From: Stachybotrys elegans
Taxonomy: Eukaryota > Ascomycota > Sordariomycetes > Hypocreales > Stachybotryaceae
DNA: 64,000 nucleotides
NCBI GenBank assembly: GCA_020746835.1
Contig: JAGPNK010000032.1
Location: 124,001-188,000 of the forward strand
Direction: 5' to 3'
The notes under the pieces were generated by a model, which was not told the origin of the DNA, ran no database searches, and saw nothing but the letters and a program-made list of their open reading frames with translations. Shown here piece by piece: positions 46,019-55,011 of this stretch (position 1 is the first letter of the stretch; every line of letters begins with the position of its first letter). Both the position numbers and the translations under genes were made by a program.

Positions 46019-47901
46019 CTAGGCTCTGGTGACAGGCAAAAATCGCACCTGGATCTTCGGCTTATCCCACATCGCGTAGGAGCGAAAGTCGCGGTCGAAA
46101 ATGATCTCCTGGCCTGGCAGCCTTTCGACGTCGAAGGCCCATATGACCTTGGCAATGAAGAGTCGCGTCTGACGCCATGCAGAGCCCATGCCAGGGCAAT
46201 TCCGCGGGCCTCGACTAAACGGCGAGAAGGATTCTGTCGCGTCATTGGCAAACGATTCATCCCAGTGAATATGGTCACGAGTTAACCAGCGCTGAGGCCT
46301 AAACCCCTCCGGTTCATGGAAGTACCGTGGACTCCGAGTGAAAGCAAAGTGGCCATACTGAACTGTGATGCCCTTGTTGATGTAGTGGCCATCGACAATG
46401 GCTCCAGGACTGATGCGCGGTAGACCATTTGCCCCGATCACAGTGATACGCAAGGTCTCCATGAGACAGGCATTGAGTAACTTCATATGCGCTACTGTCT
46501 CAGTAGTAATCTCCTGGCTGCTTTTGAATCGACCTCGAATCTCATCAACCAGCCAGCCGTAGGACTCATTGTTTTGTATAATGAAGACCAGCGTGCATAA
46601 GAACTGGCTGGAGATGGGCTCATACCCGGCACTCAAAAGTTGACCTGCCACGATTTCCATGTGATTTAGCTCGCTCTTACTTGGCTCGGGTGCATCAGCT
46701 GGGCACAGATGACTGAAGTAGTCGCGGTGATCGCTTTCGCCCCGGCGGCTGATTCGAGCGACGACCTCTTTATGGTTCAATGCTAGGGTCTTCGGGAGTG
46801 TTGCGAGCACTGACGGCGGAACGAAGAGGTATTTTAATGGTGCGAGCAGCCGAAACTTCCTGGTTACCGCGTCGACGGCAAGAAAAAAGTTGACTGCCCA
46901 GATCGAGTTGAGAAGAGGGGCATTTTTCACTGAACACCACGGGGTATAAGCGATGTGATACCACCCAGTGCTCGTTAGGGTATAGGGGATACTCACTGGT
47001 TTCCATTTGCTTCATCTCTCGGCTATAGGCCATATCAGCCGAGATGTCCATCGCCAGCCAGTCGGTCCACTGTCACGCAGATTTGGTTAGCTGTTGTAGG
47101 CATGACATAGTCGGTGCTTGGGAGTCGCACATCCCGTAGGTCAATACCATCCTTCTGAGCACCGAACTCTTGCATTCGAGCAAGAAAGTAGTCGATATGT
47201 TTGTGGAGAACCGACTCTCTAGCATTGAGAGCTTGGACACTAAATGCTGGAGCAAGCCTCTTTCGGATTTCTCGGTGCTTTACAGGGTCTCTTTCCCAGT
47301 TGATACCATTTTGACCTTCACCAAGGTCCAGCCAGTCTGTCCTTGTGAAGTGTTCCATGTGTCTGGTGTGGGAATCGTAGATGTCTGCTTTGTAAGTCAA
47401 GCTTCCGTCCTACAAAGAGTATCATGCCTACCTTCAGCTGCCTTTGGGGTGATAAAAACCACCTCGTTTGGGCCGATTCGCACAACATCCCCTGCGTGGC
47501 AAGGTCAATTCTAGTCATCGCCAAGCCAGAGAGAGACTTACCATAGATACTTAATGCTTGGGCGATTGCCCACGGATACTTACCTCCCAGCCTACGAACG
47601 GTTATTTCATTGCTTCAGCATTTGATGTCCAACCGGCCGAGGCTCTAGCTTACCAGTGAAATGCCCACCATGCATTGGAGACCGCAGCCATGCGAGGACC
47701 AGGAAACTTTGATAAAGGGTGAAAGTATAGGTTATAGATACAACGAGCCGTTGCATATGCAATAAGCTTGACCGCATTAGTTTCGTTTCCAATGCGTGTT
47801 AGGGCAACGGTTTAACCTACTGTGGCCGCCAGGGGCCCGTAATATTGGTTCTTGGTGCCTAAGAGCTCTGAAAAGAGCGTGAAGTAAGAGAGGAACGACA
47901 T
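46019..47901 (-). pseudogene. Cytochrome P450 with early nonsense codon
   Basis: Secondary-metabolism-type P450 of six exons: 47901-47654, 47591-47542, 47491-47432, 47387-47107, 47069-46997, 46929-46019. They total 1623 nt, in frame for 540 aa. It has the N-terminal anchor, [15 protein letters not shown] hinge, GDVVRIGPNEVVF, the METLR ExxR motif and haem loop FSRGPRNCPG. Codon 30 (47814-47812) is TAA in an otherwise continuous frame; CAA is the obvious ancestor, a CpA-to-TpA change. The I-helix reads AGYEPIS where the family has AG.(D/E)T(T/S), so the oxygen-activating Thr is also missing. Splicing out the stop was considered, but the frame is continuous on both sides. Convergent with the enoyl reductase. 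Confidence 0.85.
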
Positions 47902-49183
47902 GTTTCGATGCAGCGTTGGTCCCCGATTTCTTGACAAACCTGACAAGGTTGTGCGCCCTTTTGCTTCGGCAACAAGAAATTTCTGTCGCTTTTTCCTCTT
48001 TTCGATGTAAGGTCGAGGTGAATCTCCGTGGCATGCTCGGCGACTCGCTACTCCCTTCACCCGACTTCTCCGCAGGAGCTCGGACTTTACTGAGTATCCG
48101 ATATGCCGCAGTTACATGGCAGAGTAATAACACTGCATGCAATGCAGTTGGCTGTCGCCACTACATTCCAGAGGTCACATGCCATACTTGTGCGAAATAC
48201 TGGCAGCATTTACCCGGGGCCAGTAAGCTGGACCCCAAATACTCCACTTCTGCGACTCTGGGCAATGCCTTGTTATTACGCCCTAAATGAAATGCTCATG
48301 TAACCAACCAACTGTACAGCTTGCTGCCAGGGACAGTAAGCTGGCCCCCAAATACGCAGTAACATGTAATAAAGGAGTAGAAAAGGGGGTGAAGTGTATG
48401 ACGAATATACTCTCTACAAAATGCGAAACCACATCAGCACTAGTGACCAGTTTGGCTGGGATCGCCACGAAAAGGCTGGGCGTGAAGCACAGAATAACAA
48501 ATAATAATGTGCGCGTTTGGTAAGGTTACATAGTGACTTGACACTTCCTCGCACGTTGTGTCTGTCCTCCTCCTACTAGCCCTATGAATGGCAGAGTGTC
48601 AAGCATGTATACCTACTTTGCATCGTAAAGACTCTGATTCTGTCGTTCTTTCCATAACCCATATCCCCAGATGACCATTCTCTGCAGCATGTTCGTTCTA
48701 TGAGCCGGCGAGAGTCCTACTAGTGTTGCAAGCTGGAACCGAAGACCAGCCCCGGATCAAACATGTTCCACAGTTTGTTCGACACGGAATGTCTTCAGCG
48801 GATATTGCCCACAATTATCGTTGGCCGCTACTATGCCATCTGTAGACTTAGTACCGGATGACACAAAAGCTGTCATTCCATCTCTACCATCCAGATCCTT
48901 CCAGCCCTGCCGGGAATCGGCGGGGATGTCATGGCCACTAGTCATCTGGAGGCATGCTATCATGTTATGTGCATAGAGTCCTGTTCGATGACAGCTATGA
49001 AGCTTCGGGTTCGGCGGGGCAAATGCCCATGTGATTCTAGAAAGCTACAAGAATGCGATCTATCGCGAAAAACCCGTGGCTACAAGCAAAACAGAGTGAA
49101 TCTCGCTGCCCTTCATTTTCTCAGCAGCATCTCACACCTCTCTGGTCAACTATCTTGGGAAGTTTCGGGACTTTCTTTATAGC
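47902..49183. other. Intergenic region, two diverged direct repeats
   Basis: 1.3 kb between the decayed P450 and the PKS fragment. A 22-bp direct repeat (CAGTAAGCTGG.CCCCAAATAC) lies at 48221-48242 and 48334-48355. No KS-domain remnant of the PKS was recognisable here. Confidence 0.35.
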
Positions 49184-50869
49184 ATGGATATGAAGCACGA
49201 CCTCGCAGCAATTGCCCACACACTGAATTCCAGAAGATCTCGGTTGCCTATAGCAGCGTGCTTCTCAGCATCAACGCCCATGCAACTGGCCATGAAGATC
49301 GACGAGAAGCTCAAATACATAGCATCAAGTGGTGCGGAGAGCCTCGGTACTCGCAAATCGTCAGATCTTATGACTCGCAGTCCCCGGATCCTAGCTGTCT
49401 TTACTGGACAAGGGGCTCAATGGGCTGGTATGGGTGTTTCTCTAATCAAATCCTCCAACGCTGCCCAATCCTTACTTCGCATGTTGGAGGAACGGCTGGC
49501 GCAACTTCCAGAGGAGTATCGTCCATCTTGGTCACTCACAACGGAGCTGTTGAAAGAGCCTGGAACCTCTCAGGTCAACGACGCTGAGTTAGCTCAGCCT
49601 CTCTGCACTGCTGTCTAGATACTCCTTGTTGAAGCCCTTCGATCTGCCCACGTAAGTCCGACAGGTATAGTGGGACACTCTTCAGGCGAGATCGCTGCCC
49701 TCTACGCCGCTGAGGTTGTCAACGCTGAAGACGCTATCTGTATTGCATACTTCCGTGGCCTTTTTACGCATTTGGCTGTCGGGGCGGATGGCCAACCTGG
49801 TGCAATGATGGCCGTTGGAACGTCCGAGGAAGGTGATCAAGAGCTTTTAGATGAACCTGAATTCAGAGGTGTTGTCTCAATAGCTGCTGTGAATTCATCC
49901 TCGAGCGTGACGCTTTCTGGGGACGTAGAGCGTATCGAGGCACCGCGGACGACCTCGCAGGACGAGAAGAAGTTTGTGAGGCTATTGAGGGTCCAACGAG
50001 CATACCACTCACACCACATGGCAGGTTGCTCAGAGCCTTACTTGAGGTCGCTACACCAGCTGGCAATGCAGGTTAAGTCGACGCCAAAAGTTGACTGGTA
50101 CTCGACCGTGTACGGAGAGAACCCGCCAAACGTTATGGAATCACTACGATGCGAGTACTGGGAAAAGAACATGCCTTCCACGGTTCTTTTTAAACAGGCG
50201 GTTCAGCGGGCATGCCATGACTCTGTTTCTGAACCGTTCGATATGGTGATTGTAGTGAAATTGGTAGCAGGGCCGCTATCGCAGCCCTGATTGGTGCGAA
50301 CGGGTAAACCGTTTATCCGCTCGTTAGATTAGCTCGGGGCTCACAGCCCCTTTTCTATTTTGTAGGAATCAAGCCTTTACACATTCGTCTGCGCCGTTGT
50401 GCGGATCAGCGCATACGTAATTCGTCAGATTGAAGTAGGGCCCCACCCTGCCTTGAAAGGTCCGGTCCTGCAGACGTTTCAGGAAATATATGGCCACAGC
50501 ATTCCATACACTGGCCTGCTTTCTCGAGGATCAAACGACATTGAGGCTATGTGCGAGGGCCTGGGTCAAGTTTCGGTTCGTCTCGGCAAGTCTGCAGTCG
50601 AACTCTCAGAATTGGAGCGGTTTTTGGTGGGAGATTCTGAACGCCTTCCGCTGGCAGTCAGCCTCCCGTCCTATTGCTGGAATCACGACACAGACCATTG
50701 GCACGAGTCGAGGTACGCTAAATCTGTCCGACAGAGGGATCAACATGTGCATGAGATCCTTGGCCATATCTGCCCCGATTCGACCCAGACAGACATGTGC
50801 TGGAAACACGTGCCACAGCGGTGCAGGCGGTGTGGATCCAAGGAGCTCGTATTATTAGGGGAACCTTGA
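49184..50869 (+). pseudogene. HR-PKS fragment: acyltransferase domain, disrupted
   Basis: Remnant of a highly reducing polyketide synthase. It starts in the KS-AT linker (DLAAIAHTLNSRRSRLP) and carries an AT domain ([13 protein letters not shown]; nucleophile motif GHSSGE; AYHSHHM) with the AT-DH linker (LPSYCWNHD). It stops at the start of the DH (HEILGHICPD). No KS lies upstream and no further domain downstream. Two lesions are visible. TAG at 49616-49618 stands where CAG (Gln) is expected. A 175-bp solo LTR at 50253-50427 splits VI-EVGPHPALKG, with GATTG duplicated on both sides. The locus is a dead, truncated PKS near a decayed enoyl reductase and P450. Confidence 0.9.
50253..50427 (+). 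mobile_element. Solo LTR of the 23.6-30.5 kb retrotransposon family
   Basis: 175 bp matching the LTRs at 23595 and 30355 from TAGTGAAATT to AATTCGTCA, but of normal composition and largely free of RIP changes. It is flanked by a perfect 5-bp duplication GATTG (50248-50252 and 50428-50432). Removing the LTR and one duplicate restores the PKS sequence. A solo LTR arises by LTR-LTR recombination, and at this length falls below the size RIP usually detects. Confidence 0.92.
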
Positions 50870-50875
50870 CATCTA

Positions 50876-51325
50876 GGGTCTGATGAGTAAGGCCAATCCT
50901 TGAACAAACCATTTTGCGACAAGGCTGTAGACTATTGAATTTTAAACTCCCCCCCCAGTCTATTTATTCTACAGGAACAGACGCTCTCGGCTGTCATGAT
51001 ATGGCAATCAAGTAGGTAAGCGGCCTTAGGTGCAGGATTTCATACCATGGAGACTGCCATAGCCGTGGTTGAGTGGCCTGATGTTACTCATCCCCCCTTC
51101 AACGCATTCGTTCGCCTGTGCTAGCCGAGGGCAGAAAGCATATTAATATTTAATTGGAAGTCATGCTTCTCATCCTCTACACATATATTAAGCTCACGCT
51201 GCCTCTTACATTTCTCTCCTCTTGTCCAGCCAGCAGCTCAAGCGATACTCCAAGCTCTACGCTCCAAGCTTACCGCCCTCCTATTCCCACGCATCATCCT
51301 TGCTCCCTCGTTGAGACTCTTCATC
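50876..51325. other. Intergenic region, nothing recognised
   Basis: 450 bp containing the promoter of the secreted-protein gene; no features seen beyond a C8-9 tract near 50950. Confidence 0.3.
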
Positions 51326-51958
51326 ATGATTGCGGCCAAGTTCCTCCTCGTGGCCATGGCCGCCTGTATCGAGGCGTCTCCCGTGGTCTCGACCCCTGTG
51401 GCCTCAGCCCTCGAACCTGCGACAACTGACTGGAAGCCTGTTCCTTTCCCATCAGAGTTGAACTTGGCTGGCATCGACATAGATGCCTTGAAGGAATCAG
51501 CCAACTGGAACGAGACGCAAGTCAAGGCGTTTGAGGAGGCTGTATCGCTCGCGAATACCTCATCCAAGCCTGCCAAGGATGTTGTCAGCACTCTGAGCGG
51601 ACCCTGCGATCAAGGCGATTGTCCCGACTATAGCAAACCATTCGACACAGTTTGGACCCTTACTAGTTATGACGGGTATGTCTATTCAAATACGGCTCTC
51701 CGGATTGGGGACTGTGGTGAATGCCTCAGGCATGTCCTTGGCTCGAATGGCGGCCACGAGGGAGGATGTTGGGATTTTCGATCATGTGGCAGGGATCAAC
51801 TCATCTGCGTCGATCCTGGTAATCGTCGCGCCCACCGCACTTGGAAGGGCTATGTGAAGACTTGCTATTCAATGGAGGCTGTGTGGCTGGGGAGTTGTGG
51901 CCTTATTGAGGGCCGCGAGATTCTTCGCATTGTGCGCGAAGTCCCTTGCACTTGGTAA
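51326..51958 (+). CDS. Small secreted cysteine-rich protein
   Basis: 210-aa single-exon protein. The ATG at 51326 starts a classical signal peptide (FLLVAMAACIEAS). A pro-like segment follows, with NWNETQ and ANTSS sequons, then a C-terminal domain of about 115 residues with ten Cys (CDQGDC..., GDCGECL..., GGCWDFRSC..., LICVD, KTCYS, GSCGL, VPCTW). The spacing suggests several disulphides. I do not recognise the family; effector-like or antimicrobial roles are possible only by analogy. Not obviously part of the polyketide pathway. A 9-bp tandem repeat lies just downstream. Confidence 0.6.
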   Translation: MIAAKFLLVAMAACIEASPVVSTPVASALEPATTDWKPVPFPSELNLAGIDIDALKESANWNETQVKAFEEAVSLANTSSKPAKDVVSTLSGPCDQGDCPDYSKPFDTVWTLTSYDGYVYSNTALRIGDCGECLRHVLGSNGGHEGGCWDFRSCGRDQLICVDPGNRRAHRTWKGYVKTCYSMEAVWLGSCGLIEGREILRIVREVPCTW

Positions 51959-52023
51959 TGGAATTTGTACTGGAATATAGGCTCGTGGGATTGATGGGAG
52001 CACTGTTATTAGGTTTACCATAT

Positions 52024-52059
52024 GGTCAAGATGGTCAAGATGGTCAAGACGGTCAAGAC
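52024..52059. repeat. Short tandem repeat, 9-bp unit x4
   Basis: GGTCAAG recurs at 52024, 52033, 52042 and 52051 with exact 9-bp spacing, downstream of the secreted protein gene. A microsatellite-like repeat. Confidence 0.7.
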
Positions 52060-52155
52060 GTGTTCAATTAGTTCCTTGAAGAACAAACATCATCTCCTAG
52101 ATAGAACGAGGTTTCTAAGGCACTAGTTGGTTATATTATATAACTTGCCAGAGCA

Positions 52156-52371
52156 TCATAGACCAAACTGGTCGAGATAATCAAACATGACTTGGTAACC
52201 CGCTGTAGCGTTGTTCTCAAGAGTAAAGCCGTGACCAACGTTAGGGTGGATGTAGACACTAACGTTAGCCGCTGCCGGAAACTGATCTCTCAGCATATCC
52301 ATGTGATAGGTGCCCTTACAGTCGCCGGCGCAAAGGGGGAAGTCGAACTCGGCAAGGAAGAACTGCTCTTC
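52156..52371 (-). pseudogene. C-terminal remnant of an alpha/beta-hydrolase
   Basis: Minus-strand frame of about 71 codons ending TGA at 52158-52156. It reads AEFDFPLCAGDCKGTYH, then SVYIHPNVGHGFTL, and ends VMFDYLDQFGL. This is the C-terminal part of a fungal secreted-type alpha/beta-hydrolase, including the catalytic His (NVGHGF). Everything upstream is missing: the coding sense runs straight into the antisense of the epoxide hydrolase remnant at about 52371. A truncation product of a rearrangement. Confidence 0.65.
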
Positions 52372-52373
52372 CT

Positions 52374-53299
52374 ATGGTGATGACACATGGTTGGCCCGGC
52401 TCCGTCCTGGAGCTCAGACACGCCATTGACAAGCTCGTTGAACCCGAATCGTACGGCGGCTCTTCGGATGATGCATTTCACCTTGTTATCCCAGCACTTC
52501 CAGGCTACGCCTTTTCTGGGAAGCCGACAGAAATAGGATGGGGCTACCATCGGACTGCGCGTGCATGGGCAGAGTTGATGCTACGCTTGGGCTACGCAGA
52601 CGGCGGATGGGTCGCCCAAGGCGGCGACTGGGGAGCGCACGTGGTCGCAAGTCTGGGCTACCAAGCACCAAAAGGACTGAAGGGCGTTCATTTCAATTCC
52701 ATTTTCTTCGAGCCTAAGGCAGTTCATGCTCCTACCCAACTCCATAGAACTGATTCTAACTCCCCCAACAGAAAGAAGTCCAGGTCCCGATCCACGATAC
52801 GAAAGGCGAGGACCGAGCCATGTATTTGGACGGCCGTCGAGATGCTGGGCACGGCGGATACTCCTTACAGCAGTCGACAAGACCACAGACCGTCGGCTAT
52901 GGACTTGCGGACTCACCGGTCGCACAGGCTGCCTGGATCTATGAAAGGTTCAAAGACTGGTCTCATCACGATGGCGACGTGGAAAAGGTGTTTAGCAAAG
53001 ACGAGATGATCGACACGATCATGCTATTCTGGCTTTCCAACTCGGGCACATCATCTGCTCGTTACTATTGGGAATGCAAGCCCGACACAACGGCATGGCC
53101 GATAAACATACCCGTTGGAGTAAGTTGGTTCGGTGGCGACAATAGTTATGGGCCAAAGGAATGGTGCGAACGTTACTACAAGAACATTGTGTACTGGAAC
53201 GAGGCAGACAGAGGCGGTCATTTTGCCGCATGGGAGGTGCCAGACACTTTTGTCGCAGAGATACGCGAATGGAGAAAGAAATTAGGTTTAAAGGCATGA
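52374..53299 (+). pseudogene. Epoxide hydrolase, N-terminally truncated
   Basis: Microsomal-type (EPHX1-like) epoxide hydrolase, which would open epoxides to diols. The ATG at 52374 opens directly into MVMTHGWPGS, the oxyanion/HGWP motif that normally lies about 100 residues in. The N-terminal EHN domain is therefore absent. The nucleophile motif is GGDWGAH. What looks like a frameshift near 52720 is better read as a 50-bp intron (52722-52771, TTCTAAC branch site), joining FFEPKA to KEVQVPIHD. The rest continues through LQQSTRPQTVGYGLADSP to the C-terminal RGGHFAAWEVP His. Without EHN the enzyme is unlikely to fold normally. It abuts the opposing hydrolase remnant. Confidence 0.8.
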
Positions 53300-55011
53300 A
53301 GCGTGCCTTTAAACACACCTCAATGTGTTGCATCCGCTACATCCGTTCATCCATGATCATAACTGCCGAGTAGTTCCTAAAGAGTGAAACCTAGCAAGAT
53401 TGTCGCCAAATAGTGATGGAATACTATACTGGGCCTGGGTTCGCGCAATACTTGACGGTGTCTCGTAAAAGGGATCTTCGAGGTTACGTTGCGTGTTGTG
53501 GACAAGCCTCCCTCAAGAGTGCTGGCTTCATTGAACCCTTCATATACATGATCGGACCGGCCAGAAAATTCTGCTTCAACCCCGCTCGCTTGAGCGGAAT
53601 TTCATCGCGAGGAATGATGGTATGCAGCCTTCGAAAGTAACGGCAATCTACTGAAGGTGTGACAACCACCCACAGCGGTTCTTGAAACCTGTTGAATCAG
53701 CTCTCGTCATTATGTACAGTATTCCACACCTCGGCACCTTGCATCATGTTTTGGGGGGATGTGCGTCCCTTGTCTTCTTGCTCGCCCGAAGCTTAGCATC
53801 GCTATAATACAAGCGTGGGATAGGGCCGCTCTATCCGCAATTTACCAATCTTGGTGTCGTCGCGTTAGCATACTCCTGCATCGCACCTACTGTTATGGGT
53901 TCGCCACTGTTGACTGTGCTTCAATGTGTCTGGGTTTCCGAGATAATTGCATGTTCACCCTGGGCACCTAAGGCGTGGTCGGCTCTATGCACGGTCGCTT
54001 CACCATCTCACGACTGGTCTGTATCTCGCTGAAGTCTGCTTGATTGGTCTTTACGCCAGCATCCATAGGCCCGCTCGTATGCATGGTGGTTTTCCTTGCC
54101 ACCACCGTCGATTGGCACGTGCTTCTGAACCGCTGCATCTCGAGGAAACTTTCCCCAACGAGCATGTCGCCGAGCAGGCCGCCGAGCAGGTCGTGTCAAA
54201 TACTGGCGACCCCTCCCCCTCTTCCGTGACCTCGAAGTACACCCCCATCATAAGCCGTGGTAACTCTACTCTCGTCCTGCCCAAAGTCCTAGCGCCATAC
54301 TCTCTCTTAATTTGTGACCGCAAACTCCGATACATCAGCGCCCTTGCAGTTGGTACAGTAGCTCCGCAATACATACGCCGTTTTATCTGCCAATACGCTC
54401 TGATGACAACAAATACGCTCGATCTGCAGATACGCTCTGCTGACAGTGAGGAGGCCGTGCTAGCCGAATCTCTATCAGGGAGGTGGCTGAACACGCAAGT
54501 GCTTGAAAGACCATGTCAGACAGCCACGCCTATCATGTCCCGGAAGATAAGAATGCAACCTTCTCTTCTAGCCTGCATTTGAGCTATCTGCCATATTGCT
54601 GCAGCGACATGATGCATCATGCAATGCAGATTATCTCTTCGTGCGCAATGCATAAAGTGTCACATGCTTCTGCAGGCAAACGAGCGGTGTGAGTTCGCAT
54701 GATTAGCAGCTGTCGATGTAATTGGATAACCATATTCATGCTACGCTGGAAAGCAGGAACTTTTGCTTCGGAGTGCTTCAAGCATCCTCATTGCCGGCTT
54801 CCTGCAGTCAGAGTGTGAACTATTGGCTTGCTATGCAGATGGGAGTCTGTAGATAGTAAGGAGACATGTTCGATGGATATTTAAACTACGATAAATCCTG
54901 GATTGAGATAACTGTCATATCATAATCAGAAAACTATCGGACAATCAAACACTTGACTTACTATTCAACTGCTAACCACAATCAACCTTGGGCAACAGCT
55001 TTCCAGCCAAA
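53300..55011. other. Gene-poor stretch upstream of the HR-PKS
   Basis: 1.7 kb. Open frames at 53947-54582 (+) and 54051-54494 (-) overlap each other and show no domain, so neither is called. The proximal 400 bp should include the PKS promoter. No clear operator array was seen. Confidence 0.35.

Noticed and set aside
47812..47814. In-frame stop of the second P450 as part of an intron
   Set aside because: The reading frame is continuous and family-like on both sides, and exon lengths sum correctly without another intron.
52690..52850. Frameshift in the epoxide hydrolase
   Set aside because: A 50-bp GT...AG intron with a TTCTAAC branch site (52722-52771) restores the conserved frame, so no frameshift is needed. 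Only the N-terminal truncation stands.
53947..54582. 211-aa plus-strand and 147-aa minus-strand open frames
   Set aside because: They overlap on opposite strands, and neither has a domain, sensible start context or splice support.
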